A stretch of DNA of 64,000 nucleotides from Winogradskyella vincentii (lineage in GTDB: Bacteria > Bacteroidota > Bacteroidia > Flavobacteriales > Flavobacteriaceae): contig NZ_JAIUJS010000001.1 in the NCBI RefSeq assembly GCF_020166345.1, positions 496,001 through 560,000 on the forward strand, in the 5' to 3' direction. Of the stretch, positions 53,736 to 62,196 are shown one piece after another. Each line of letters starts with the position of its first letter. Positions within the stretch are counted from its first letter, which is position 1. The position numbers and the translations under genes are program-made. Under the pieces are notes generated by a model, which had not been told where the DNA came from, searched no databases, and worked only from the letters and a program-made list of their open reading frames with translations.

Positions 53736-56309
53736 TTAATTAACAATTAGTTTTAAGGTATTGTATTCACTAGAATTACTAATGAGTTTACAGAAGTATA
53801 TTCCTGAACTTAAATTATTTCTTTCTATCGTAATTGTATTATTCCCAGCAGTAGCATTTAATTTTGAAAGATGTACTTGCTCTCCTAATTGGTTGTAAAC
53901 AACAAACTGAAAGGTTACATTATTGGAAGCTCTAAACTGTATTTGTGCCATAGATGTCATTGGATTAGGAAATACTCTTAGTGTTTTAGCCTCTATTTCT
54001 TCCTCCTCAATTGACAATGCTGTATCTTGAGAGAGTCTTAGATTATTTAAACTCACATACTTGTTTACTGCAGCACCATCCTCCGAAATCATTGTAAAAA
54101 CTATAGTTACAACATCGTCTAATTCTGGGTTAGTTGTAGATATAGACTCAAATTCTGATAATGGCAATATATATTCTTGCAATTGACCTGATAATGCAAT
54201 TGTAGTTTTAAACTGATCTTCCCAATTAGTTATACTTTGTTTTACAAATGTAATTTCTAGATTTCCGGTACCTTTTGCACTTAATTTTAAAGTATTATAA
54301 TCTCTAAGATCCACAGCGTTAAATCTAGGAGTCAAGGCTCTGTAAGCAGCAACATAACTACTGGTAGTTGCGCGTAAATCTAAGTTTCTCTCAATAGGAA
54401 ATTCATCTTCTTCAAAGTCAATTGAGTTTTGAGTAATAGTATACTGACTAACATTAGTTCCTTCTTGTGAGTCGTCTATTCCCCAAGGGCCATCAGACAT
54501 AAAAAGATCATCTGGTGTAGCAACACCATCACCAATTCTAAAACCAATATCAAATAAACCGCCTGTTTCTATGGTGTGATTGGTGATGTATTGCTCACTT
54601 AAGGTTAGGGTACTATTTAAATTTTCAAATTCGTTTGTTTCTGTTGTTCTAAATCCTGCATCTAAGCTTACCGCTTCGGTTGCATTTGTATTTACAATTT
54701 GCAATTCTAAGTTGCCATTGTTGTACTTTCCTTTTCTAACAAATACAGTTGGAGGTGTAGAATTATTATAATCAGATATTGGCTTTTCAATAGCTAATAG
54801 GTTAAGTACTTCTTCACCTAACAGATATAAATTATCCAAAGTATTGGTCCAAATCTGAAAATTATAGTAGGTTACATTATCCTCATATTGATCGAGATTC
54901 CAGTGGCTTTCAATAACAAAATTGGCGTCATTATTTACAACCTTTGCTGAAAGACTAAGTACAAATTCATAGGTACCATCTACATTTTTTATGATCGACT
55001 TTATAAACTGTTGCTCATTTATGTCTATGGTAGAAACCGAAATTAATTCTGCGCCTAACAATCTATCACAGATATACTTGGTATGCTCATACACACCATC
55101 TTCTGTTTTTAATGCCAAAATTGAGGCAAATGGTGTGTCGTTTTCCATGTAATCCACAGCAAATATTTCAGTTGCATTGGTAATACTCAATAAATCTGAA
55201 GGCGTGGCATTAATGGTTTCAGTTTCGCCTATTATATTAAGTGGAATAAAATCCTCTAATGTAAAATCACCATTACGCTTTGCATATTGTAGTCCTCTGG
55301 TAACACGAGGAGCCGTTGCAACGTCAAAACTATAACCAGTTTTTGCTCTATTGAAGTTTCGCTTATTGATCTGCTCTGACAGCCTGTTGTTACTTTCTAA
55401 TCCGCCATCATTACTTTTAGACGTCGGTGGTTGCACTACATCGCACATGCCATAGCCAGAACATGAAGGATCTTGGCAATCTATTAACCCATCACCATCA
55501 TCATCAATTCCATTATCACATATTTCTTGGGCTACTGGAGCAGTTGGGCAACGAGCACCATCATTACTAGAACTAGATGGCCCAAATGCAAAAAGGTTAG
55601 AATCCATATCCTCAACACCATTTACATTCTGCACACTTTGTATGACATAGATAGTACCTGTTTGATTTGCAGATACATAAAAACGACCATCTGCATCAAA
55701 GTATACAGCACCATATGTATAATTATTACCTTCTAATATAGGTACCACACCTAGGGATGACACCTGTCCATTTGAAGGATCTATTCTATATAAAATATTA
55801 GTTCCTTTCTCAACAGTATACAATTGACCATCTACAGCATTGAATGCCCAATCATGAATACTTATTCCTTGAGACAGTGATGCTGTTTCCTGATGTTGTG
55901 CGTAATTACTAGAATCTGGGTTTAGATCGATTTTATAATAGGTCGTGCCACCACCTTTTAAGAAATAAATACCTTCTGCACTGACATCACCTACATAACG
56001 ATTATTATTAGGTAATTCTGGGACATAATAAACCGTAGTTGTAAAATTCTTTCCTATCCTAACAATTTCCTTTGATCCTTTAAGTGATCCCCAAAAAAAT
56101 CCATCTGCAGGATTATAAGCAGCGGCATTTATAGAAGCGTCTGTTACATTTTCTTTAACCATGTAAGAATTACCAGAAGCCAAATCAATAGCAAATACAT
56201 CATTATATTGAAAGAGATATGCATTATTGTCACAATTAAATGGGACATCCTGTGCCTTAAGCGGAGTGCTTATTATTAATATTATTACTAAGAATAAAAT
56301 ATTTTTCAT
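53736..56309 (-). CDS. T9SS-exported protein with propeller-like N-terminus and MopE-like repeat
   Basis: 857 residues from the ATG at 56309, which gives a clean signal peptide (MKNILFLVIILIISTPLKAQ). Alternative in-frame starts at 56327 and 56333 remain possible; one further upstream (56417) lies inside the regulatory site. Residues about 25-260 form a DUF6923-like beta-propeller. It is followed by a MopE-type acidic repeat (CDNGIDDDGDGLIDCQDPSC), probably calcium-binding. A middle beta domain (340-600) and a carbohydrate-binding-like sandwich (620-775) come next. The end is a type A T9SS sorting domain (785-857, LRVFPNPMTSMAQI ... SSGIYFCKL). It is predicted to be a cell-surface protein. 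LytTR site D and a perfect -7 element precede it. Confidence 0.85.
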   Translation of the reverse strand: MKNILFLVIILIISTPLKAQDVPFNCDNNAYLFQYNDVFAIDLASGNSYMVKENVTDASINAAAYNPADGFFWGSLKGSKEIVRIGKNFTTTVYYVPELPNNNRYVGDVSAEGIYFLKGGGTTYYKIDLNPDSSNYAQHQETASLSQGISIHDWAFNAVDGQLYTVEKGTNILYRIDPSNGQVSSLGVVPILEGNNYTYGAVYFDADGRFYVSANQTGTIYVIQSVQNVNGVEDMDSNLFAFGPSSSSNDGARCPTAPVAQEICDNGIDDDGDGLIDCQDPSCSGYGMCDVVQPPTSKSNDGGLESNNRLSEQINKRNFNRAKTGYSFDVATAPRVTRGLQYAKRNGDFTLEDFIPLNIIGETETINATPSDLLSITNATEIFAVDYMENDTPFASILALKTEDGVYEHTKYICDRLLGAELISVSTIDINEQQFIKSIIKNVDGTYEFVLSLSAKVVNNDANFVIESHWNLDQYEDNVTYYNFQIWTNTLDNLYLLGEEVLNLLAIEKPISDYNNSTPPTVFVRKGKYNNGNLELQIVNTNATEAVSLDAGFRTTETNEFENLNSTLTLSEQYITNHTIETGGLFDIGFRIGDGVATPDDLFMSDGPWGIDDSQEGTNVSQYTITQNSIDFEEDEFPIERNLDLRATTSSYVAAYRALTPRFNAVDLRDYNTLKLSAKGTGNLEITFVKQSITNWEDQFKTTIALSGQLQEYILPLSEFESISTTNPELDDVVTIVFTMISEDGAAVNKYVSLNNLRLSQDTALSIEEEEIEAKTLRVFPNPMTSMAQIQFRASNNVTFQFVVYNQLGEQVHLSKLNATAGNNTITIERNNLSSGIYFCKLISNSSEYNTLKLIVN

Positions 56310-56345
56310 AGCGTAATAGTTCTTCATTTTCATTCTATTTGATAA

Positions 56346-56436
56346 CAAATCTACGCTGGTTCTCAGCTTTTTATAAGAATTTTCGATTGACCAATTTATT
56401 ATTGCGGTGGCTGACAATTAAGTATCGATGAACGGG
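56346..56436 (-). promoter_or_regulatory. LytTR-type site D and -7 element (T9SS protein gene)
   Basis: The -7 element on the minus strand is TAGATTTG (56346-56353, perfect). Half-sites on the + strand are TTTTCGATTGACCA (core 56384, exactly 31 bp from the -7), ATTGCGGTGGCTGA (56405) and GTATCGATGAACGG (56426), each 21 bp apart. The predicted transcript starts near 56340. Confidence 0.78.
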
Positions 56437-56463
56437 TTTAAAACCGAATAACATTTAAGAGAA

Positions 56464-56533
56464 ATAAAAAAGGCAACAGAATATCTGTTACCTTTTCCAT
56501 GATATAAACCTCTAGTTTTTAAGGGACTAAAAT
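56464..56533 (-). ncRNA. Candidate small RNA 1 (about 70 nt)
   Basis: A transcription unit is predicted between a perfect -7 element (TATATTTG, 56538-56545) and an intrinsic terminator (56468-56496) on the minus strand. The stretch holds no convincing gene: the only ATG frame is 20 codons, starts 32 nt in and runs through the terminator. Controlled by LytTR site E. It is not a family I recognise; its 5' part, TTAGTCCCTTAAAAAC, is unstructured and could pair with targets. Confidence 0.55.
56466..56496 (-). terminator. Intrinsic terminator of candidate small RNA 1
   Basis: AAAAGG-AACAGA pairs with TCTGTT-CCTTTT (one mismatch, 3-nt loop). On the minus strand it is followed by TTTTTTATTT. It would also act as a back-up stop for the sensory operon. 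Confidence 0.8.
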
Positions 56534-56537
56534 ACTT

Positions 56538-56650
56538 CAAATATATGTTTATCAAATAGTGAATTTGTCAATTTTAGTTAGAATTACTTTTACTAATGAT
56601 AAATAACCGATAAGTGTCAACGAATGATTTTTTGGCATCAAATGAAAACT
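56538..56650 (-). promoter_or_regulatory. LytTR-type site E and -7 element (candidate small RNA 1)
   Basis: The -7 element is TATATTTG (56538-56545, perfect). Half-sites on the + strand are TTTTAGTTAGAATT (core 56576, exactly 31 bp from the -7, weak), a poor match at 56597, GTGTCAACGAATGA (56618, strong) and GCATCAAATGAAAA (56639), all in 21-bp steps. It is the most degenerate of the eight sites. Confidence 0.6.
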
Positions 56651-56666
56651 TTGAAATACCAGATAT

Positions 56667-56735
56667 TAAAAAAGGCTTTAGATTTCTCTAAAGCCCTTAA
56701 ACCGCTAATTAATCTTATTCTTAGTGAATGATTAT
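56667..56735 (-). ncRNA. Candidate small RNA 2 (about 68 nt)
   Basis: A unit is predicted from the -7 element TAAATTTG (56740-56747, perfect) to a strong terminator (56668-56695) on the minus strand. There is no ORF of useful length. It shares the string GGTTTA with candidate 1 near the middle but is otherwise different. Controlled by LytTR site F. It lies just downstream of the LytTR regulator gene, whose transcripts would also end at this terminator. Confidence 0.6.
56668..56695 (-). terminator. Strong intrinsic terminator (candidate small RNA 2 and sensory operon)
   Basis: A perfect 9-bp stem, GGCTTTAGA with TCTAAAGCC, loop TTTC, followed on the minus strand by TTTTTT. It lies about 140 bp beyond the stop of the LytTR regulator gene. 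Confidence 0.9.
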
Positions 56736-56739
56736 ACTT

Positions 56740-56829
56740 CAAATTTAAACGAAGTTAATTCATTAAATCATGGTTTTCGATACTATGTTTTGTTGTAACG
56801 TTGGTTGACCTAAAAGTGTCGACAAATGG
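56740..56829 (-). promoter_or_regulatory. LytTR-type site F and -7 element (candidate small RNA 2)
   Basis: The -7 element is TAAATTTG (56740-56747, perfect). Half-sites on the + strand are TTTTCGATACTATG (core 56778, exactly 31 bp from the -7), GTAACGTTGGTTGA (56799) and GTGTCGACAAATGG (56820), each 21 bp apart. It lies immediately downstream of the LytTR regulator stop codon. Confidence 0.75.
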
Positions 56830-56834
56830 TAATT

Positions 56835-57545
56835 CTACAATAAATTTAAACGCTTCATCAACTCTGGTCTGTTAGAACGACTAACAGGAATTACGTCTTT
56901 TTTAATCAATACACTATTATCCTCAATGTCTATGATTTTGTCAACATTAATAATATAGGAGCGATGTACTTTTAAAAATAGACTATCTGGCAGTTTCTCT
57001 TCAATTTTCTTTAAGGTTGAATGCACCGTATAGTTTTTATCTTCCGTTTTCACATGAATATAATCACCTTTAGCTTCTACTAGATAAATACTTGGTATAT
57101 CTATTTTTATTAAACGCCTATCAATATTTACATAAAGGTCGTTTCCAGAACTGGTTTCTACTTTGTCTGATGCTGCTTTGGTCTTAGTCGGAGATTTAAC
57201 CGCCTTTGCTTTGTCAATAGCCTTGCTGAAACGTTCTAAACCAATGGGTTTAACTAAATAATCCACTATACAATCGTATTCAAACGCCTGAATTGCAAAG
57301 TTTGGATCTGATGTTGTTAATACTATTTTAGGTGGGTTCTTAAGGGTTTCTATAAAATCAAAACCAGTAAAATCTGGCATGTGTATGTCTAGAAAAATAA
57401 GATCTACCTCGTTTTGATTAAGGTACTTTATGGCCTGAATTGCATTTGGAAATTCTTCAAGAACATTTAATTCGGGAATGTTAGTGCAAAGTTGTGCGAT
57501 GATAGCTCTTGCTGTAGCCTCATCATCAATAATAATACAATTCAT
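56835..57545 (-). CDS. LytTR-family DNA-binding response regulator
   Basis: A 236-residue protein. The receiver (1-120) has acidic pair Asp7-Asp8 (IIIDDEA), phospho-acceptor Asp53 (LIFLDIHMP), Thr/Ser in VLTTSDP and Lys99 (YLVKPIGLE). The LytTR DNA-binding domain is at about 135-236 (SIYLVEAKGDYIHVKTEDK, FLKVHRSYIINVDKI). The class (AlgR, AgrA, VirR) binds two direct half-sites one or two helical turns apart. It is the last gene of the sensory operon, 9 bp after the Hpt gene, and is the obvious candidate to bind sites A-H. Confidence 0.94.
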   Translation of the reverse strand: MNCIIIDDEATARAIIAQLCTNIPELNVLEEFPNAIQAIKYLNQNEVDLIFLDIHMPDFTGFDFIETLKNPPKIVLTTSDPNFAIQAFEYDCIVDYLVKPIGLERFSKAIDKAKAVKSPTKTKAASDKVETSSGNDLYVNIDRRLIKIDIPSIYLVEAKGDYIHVKTEDKNYTVHSTLKKIEEKLPDSLFLKVHRSYIINVDKIIDIEDNSVLIKKDVIPVSRSNRPELMKRLNLL

Positions 57546-57554
57546 AAAATTAGA

Positions 57555-57872
57555 TTAAAGCGTCTTTAAAAAATCAGTCATGATTTGCAAAATGGCTTCA
57601 AAATCCTCTTGTCCATCCGTTTTGTGCTCAATTAAACTATCCTCATAGTTAACTGCAACTTCATAACTTCTTTCGAGTCCTAAAATACTAATTTTATGTT
57701 TAAGTTTATGAACGTTTGAGGCAGCAAGTTTATAATTACCAGCTGAAATATTACCTCTGTATTCTTGTTTCTCTAACGGAAATTCCTTTTTAATAATGCC
57801 TATAAGCTTTTGCTCAAACTCTTCATTGCCACCTGACATGCTTTGTATATAGGATAAATTGGGCTGTTCCAT
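57555..57872 (-). CDS. Hpt-domain phosphotransfer protein
   Basis: A 105-residue all-helical protein. The segment SNVHKLKHKISILGLER matches the Hpt helix with phospho-accepting His55. It has no other domain. It would shuttle phosphoryl groups between receivers and the kinases or the LytTR regulator. It is tightly linked: 1 bp after the histidine kinase gene and 9 bp before the LytTR gene. Confidence 0.88.
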   Translation of the reverse strand: MEQPNLSYIQSMSGGNEEFEQKLIGIIKKEFPLEKQEYRGNISAGNYKLAASNVHKLKHKISILGLERSYEVAVNYEDSLIEHKTDGQEDFEAILQIMTDFLKTL

Positions 57873-57873
57873 A

Positions 57874-59022
57874 TTATTTTTTTAGTGTAAAGTAAAAGGT
57901 TGTGCCTTCACTAACCTGAGATTCTAACCAAATTCTACCACCATATAGATCTACTATTTTCTTTACAATAGATAATCCTATACCAGTAGACTCAGCGTTA
58001 TTTTCCAATTTTTCAAAAGCTCTAAATATTTTATCAAAATATACCTTATCAATTCCCTTGCCATTATCTTTAACATAAAATTCATAAGTGTCTCCTCTAT
58101 CCTCGCAACCTACTATAATCTTACCTTGAGCCTTATCATTATAGGCAACAGCGTTGCTTATTAAATTTTGAAATAGCTGTTGCAATCTGTATTTATCACC
58201 TATTATAACTGGCAATTCTTTAACAATAACCTCAATATTATCAGGTATCTGTATCATCTTAATAAGGTCCTTTAAAAGTAAATTTAAATTTACTTTATAA
58301 GTACTTACCTTATTTTTTCCAATAGTAGAATATTCTAAAATACCATTAATTAGGGTATCCATTTTTTCAACACTGTCTCTAATAGTGCTAATTTGTTTGG
58401 CACCACTATCACCAAGCTTTTCAGAGTAATCATCCTTTAACCAAGTGGTTAATGTGTCAATACTTCTTAAAGGTGATTTTAAATCGTGAGATACCATATG
58501 TGCATAATCACTAAGCTCTTGGTTTTGTACTTCTAAATTATGTAATAAATTTTGTTGTTCTCTAAATGCCTTACAAGCTTTTAGATTAATAGAAAACTTG
58601 TTTATAACAGGTTGTAACTGAGATAAGTCTTTTGTAGTTATATTCTGTTTTTTTGAATATAAAAATAAATAGCCTTGCTCTTTTAAATTGAATATAGCAA
58701 CATAACCGTTTGTAATTGTAATTGGTGCTATTTTAGAAATTATGGTTGTATTGTCTAGTAGCGTCCAGTCTTTAATATCATTTAATATTTTATAAAACTC
58801 AGAGCTATATGCTTCTTCAACTTTTTCACCAAATGGTATTGAATAAGTTGAACTCATTTTATTATCATCGGTCTCTAATATCCAAGCTGCATTTAAATTT
58901 TTACGCTTCAAAATTAGCTTTAAAAACAAATCACAACTTTCTTTATAATCTAATGACTTACCAATAGCCATACCATATTCATAAAGCTGTAATATCCCTA
59001 GTATGTGATTTTCAATTTTCAT
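57874..59022 (-). CDS. Sensor histidine kinase 2 (paired with the FIST protein)
   Basis: A 382-residue cytoplasmic kinase without membrane helix. Residues 1-150 are a GAF-like sensor region. HisKA has His179 in HMVSHDLKSPLRSID, and HATPase_c is at about 270-382 with N-box QLFQNLISNAVAYND, DNGKGIDKVYF and STGIGLSIVKK. The HisKA segment is nearly the same as in the larger kinase of this operon, so the two are duplicates with different inputs. Its start overlaps the FIST gene stop, which suggests the FIST protein is its sensor partner. Confidence 0.93.
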   Translation of the reverse strand: MKIENHILGILQLYEYGMAIGKSLDYKESCDLFLKLILKRKNLNAAWILETDDNKMSSTYSIPFGEKVEEAYSSEFYKILNDIKDWTLLDNTTIISKIAPITITNGYVAIFNLKEQGYLFLYSKKQNITTKDLSQLQPVINKFSINLKACKAFREQQNLLHNLEVQNQELSDYAHMVSHDLKSPLRSIDTLTTWLKDDYSEKLGDSGAKQISTIRDSVEKMDTLINGILEYSTIGKNKVSTYKVNLNLLLKDLIKMIQIPDNIEVIVKELPVIIGDKYRLQQLFQNLISNAVAYNDKAQGKIIVGCEDRGDTYEFYVKDNGKGIDKVYFDKIFRAFEKLENNAESTGIGLSIVKKIVDLYGGRIWLESQVSEGTTFYFTLKK

Positions 59023-60119
59023 TATTCAAATAAACCAACGACTACTGTCTTATTATAAAATTCTAAAAAACCTTCTCCATAAGATGATATTTCACCTAAG
59101 GTTAAAGCACCTCCAATAGAAACATCTGGAAAACGAGTTTTAATCGTATTTGTAATTGCATTTAGCTCCTTATCAAAATTGTCCTCTAAAAATAAAATCC
59201 TAGAAATACAATCAATTAAAATAGCTTTTCGTGGTGATGAGGCTTGATTAATACTTTCTTCTGTAGCTGTCTTTGCCGCTTCGATTAAGGATACTTCATT
59301 TCCATTTAAAATGTCAACAACCATGTTATCTTCTAGCTCTCCTACACAGACTAATTCAACATTTTCATTTACCATTAGTGGATCTCTAACAATACACTCA
59401 GCATCTTCCTTAAGGATACCGAAGGGATATCCTTTTGCTATATCAAAGAAATTATCATCTGTAAATCTCTTACCAGAATGTTTTTCAACTATCGTTTTAT
59501 AAACATTAAATGGATTTTTCCAGTTGAGCTCTTTAATGACGTTACCCTCCGCTTTTGTAACAATAAAAGGACCACCAACTTTTTTCCACCCATGTCTTAC
59601 TCCAATTTTAGATGCCATTTGCATAATACACCCAACGGCCGCATCTTGATAAATGCCCTCGTTGGAAAACACACATGGTTTTTGTTGTAAACTTAAACTG
59701 CCTGCACCTCCTCCAAAATAGTTGGTTTGCATCCCATAATTTTGATATAGCTCACTTAAGTAATGAGAAATATTAGACGTTAAACCATCTACATAGGTAA
59801 AGAGGCTATAGTCTTTATCTTTTTTAAAATTAAACTTTGGTATAGTGTAATTTTTATCGCTTATATTCTTAATTAAAAACAATGACTCTGCATTGTTTAG
59901 TGTATTAATTACAATTCCTTTTTCTAGGATAGTATTACCATGTATTACTTTAGGAAATAACCCTCCAATAAATTTTAGTCCAGCTTCATTTAATTCAGAC
60001 AATAAAATATTAATATCTATCTCTGTGTGTTCACCTACGGATATTAGCACTGCGTTTTGGCCAACATGATTTGAGATTGCAGTAACAATTTCTGAACAAT
60101 TTTTAGATGTAATTAGCAT
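59022..60119 (-). CDS. FIST-domain protein, NosP-like putative haem/NO sensor
   Basis: A 365-residue soluble protein with FIST N-domain (about 25-210) and FIST C-domain (about 215-355). Recognisable parts: ELNEAGLKFIGGLFPKV, MQTNYFGGGAGSLS, KGYPFGILKEDAECIVRDP and SIGGALTLGEISSYGEGF. FIST proteins include NosP, a haem protein that senses nitric oxide and controls a co-encoded histidine kinase. The operon context (stop/start overlap with a kinase) is the same. Haem binding cannot be proven from sequence; small-molecule sensing other than NO is an alternative. Confidence 0.88.
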   Translation of the reverse strand: MLITSKNCSEIVTAISNHVGQNAVLISVGEHTEIDINILLSELNEAGLKFIGGLFPKVIHGNTILEKGIVINTLNNAESLFLIKNISDKNYTIPKFNFKKDKDYSLFTYVDGLTSNISHYLSELYQNYGMQTNYFGGGAGSLSLQQKPCVFSNEGIYQDAAVGCIMQMASKIGVRHGWKKVGGPFIVTKAEGNVIKELNWKNPFNVYKTIVEKHSGKRFTDDNFFDIAKGYPFGILKEDAECIVRDPLMVNENVELVCVGELEDNMVVDILNGNEVSLIEAAKTATEESINQASSPRKAILIDCISRILFLEDNFDKELNAITNTIKTRFPDVSIGGALTLGEISSYGEGFLEFYNKTVVVGLFE

Positions 60120-60120
60120 A

Positions 60121-62196
60121 CTATTTTTTTAAAGTGAAATGAAATGTTGTACCTTCATTTGGTTCTGACTCTAACCAAATATCACCTTTATAGAGGTCAA
60201 CAACTTTTTTTACAATTGATAAACCAATTCCTGTAGATTCTTTACTTTTCTTTAAAGAGTGAAATATTTTAAAAATATTATCATGATACTCTTTCTCAAT
60301 TCCTATACCGTTGTCTTTGACCGAAAACTGATAATACGATTTCTCATCTTTAACATCAATTTCTATAAGGCCATTATTCTTATTATTAAATTTAATGGCA
60401 TTACTTATAAGGTTTTGAAATAACTGTTGCAGTTTTGTTCTATCGCCCTTAATAACAGGTAATTTATTTAATACCTCTATAGATATATGATCTGGCACAA
60501 ATAAAATTTGCTTTAGTTCTGCAATAACAGAATTAAGATCTACTTCTCTTGAATCTTCTAGTTCATTGCCAATACTTGAGTATATTAGAATATCTGATAT
60601 GAGTTGCTCCATTTTCTCGAGCGTGGTTTCAATTAACGCAAAGTTTTGCTTACTCACCTCATCAAATAGGTCTTTATTGTCTTCTTTTATCCAGTTAACT
60701 AGAGCATCAATACTTCTTAAAGGTGATTTTAAATCGTGAGATACGATATGAGCATATTCTTGTAACTCGTCATTACTTTTACCCAAAGCATCTAATAGAA
60801 GCATATTTTTATATTCTACTTTTTCTCGTTCTCTAAGGTTAATTGCACTTTTTAACTGCATTGCTACTAAACTTGCAATGTTTACTAATGTTTTTAAGTG
60901 CTCCTTGGTAAAGTAATTCTTTAATGGATGTTCTGCATCTATAATACCAATGACTTCTCCATCACTTATAATTGGTACTGTTATTTCAGACAATCGTATT
61001 TCATCATCTACAACATACCTATTGTCTTTTCTGGTATCACTAATAATTTCTGCCACACCTGATCTTGCTACACTACCTACGATACCATCACCAATTGGTA
61101 GAGTAATTTTATTTTCTATCTCGTTATCCGCATTAATTTTGTTTCCGTAGGCTGAAATTTGTTCTAAGGTATTCTTCTCCTTATCTAAGATGTAAATGAC
61201 ACAGTCTTTAGAATCTAAATACTGTGCAATATTGTTTGTAATCTCCCAGGCGATTTCATAGATATCCATCTTACCTAGTAGAGACTTAGCAACATCATTT
61301 ATTAAATCTAACACCAGTGCCTGTTCTCTTTCAAATGTCACATCCTCAACGAGAGCCACTTGATATTTTATATTTCCCTTATTATCTCTTACCGCACTAA
61401 CAGTAGTTTTAGCCCAGAGAACTGAATCATTTTTTTTCTTATATCGCTTATGAAGTACAAAATTATCAATCTCGCCAGCATCCATTTTAGTAATGTGCTC
61501 TTGAGATTGTGGAAAATCCTCTGGAAATGATATGTCTTTAACCGTAAGTTTTGAAAGTTCTTCTTCTGTATATCCTAATGTTTTTTGAATAGAATCATTA
61601 GTTCTTACAATTTTGCCATTTTGAGTAAGGACAATACCGATTGAAGAATTCTGAACAATAGCATCTAATTCACTTTTTTGCTCTTCAAGTGTCTCACTTA
61701 TCTGTTTAGTTTCAGTAATATCCCTAACAATACCTTGAGCCGCTATACTTACATTATTTTTCTCTTTAACTAAGCTAGCATTAATATGTACCCACCTAAC
61801 CTCATTATTTTTTGTGAGTATACGAGCTTCATAATCTTTAAAATGGCCTTTATTTATTAACTCTTTATAAGACTCCATAGCGTAATGGATATCTTCTTTA
61901 TAAAGCAGGTCCATTGCGGTTATATTCTCCTTTTCTAAATTGTAACCAAAAAGTTGAGTTGCAGCATCATTAAACTTAAGAATATTGCCGTTGACATCCA
62001 TTATTACATAGGCATCAACAATATTCTCAAAAATACCTTGTAGCTGATTAGATTTCTCAATTAATAACTCTTCTAATTTTTGTGAAGTTTGGAAAAGTTC
62101 TCTTGATTTTTCTTCAAGAATTTTTTCAGCTTCTTTGCGAGCTTGTTTTTCGCGTTCTAAGGCGCGTTTGTATATGTCAAGTTGATCTTGACTCAT
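60121..62196 (-). CDS. Sensor histidine kinase 1 with PAS and GAF domains (paired with H-NOX)
   Basis: A 691-residue cytoplasmic kinase. Order: coiled coil (5-55, RALEREKQARKEAEKILEE), PAS (about 50-170), PAS (about 175-295), GAF (about 300-455), HisKA with His487 (HIVSHDLKSPLRSIDAL), and HATPase_c (575-691; QLFQNLISNAIKFNN, DNGIGIEKEYH, STGIGLSIVKK). No membrane segments. Its start overlaps the H-NOX stop codon (TAATG), the usual arrangement for an H-NOX regulated kinase. Phosphate probably passes to the 137-residue receiver and/or Hpt protein. Confidence 0.94.
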   Translation of the reverse strand: MSQDQLDIYKRALEREKQARKEAEKILEEKSRELFQTSQKLEELLIEKSNQLQGIFENIVDAYVIMDVNGNILKFNDAATQLFGYNLEKENITAMDLLYKEDIHYAMESYKELINKGHFKDYEARILTKNNEVRWVHINASLVKEKNNVSIAAQGIVRDITETKQISETLEEQKSELDAIVQNSSIGIVLTQNGKIVRTNDSIQKTLGYTEEELSKLTVKDISFPEDFPQSQEHITKMDAGEIDNFVLHKRYKKKNDSVLWAKTTVSAVRDNKGNIKYQVALVEDVTFEREQALVLDLINDVAKSLLGKMDIYEIAWEITNNIAQYLDSKDCVIYILDKEKNTLEQISAYGNKINADNEIENKITLPIGDGIVGSVARSGVAEIISDTRKDNRYVVDDEIRLSEITVPIISDGEVIGIIDAEHPLKNYFTKEHLKTLVNIASLVAMQLKSAINLREREKVEYKNMLLLDALGKSNDELQEYAHIVSHDLKSPLRSIDALVNWIKEDNKDLFDEVSKQNFALIETTLEKMEQLISDILIYSSIGNELEDSREVDLNSVIAELKQILFVPDHISIEVLNKLPVIKGDRTKLQQLFQNLISNAIKFNNKNNGLIEIDVKDEKSYYQFSVKDNGIGIEKEYHDNIFKIFHSLKKSKESTGIGLSIVKKVVDLYKGDIWLESEPNEGTTFHFTLKK

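Noticed and set aside
56310-56417. 36 additional N-terminal residues for the T9SS protein
   Set aside because: They run through the -7 element and the proximal half-sites and would bury the signal peptide that begins at 56309.
56465-56501. 20-codon ORF within candidate small RNA 1 (starting at 56501 on the minus strand)
   Set aside because: It spans the terminator stem and would be cut off before its stop codon in the terminated transcript; the amino-acid sequence is just the hairpin translated.
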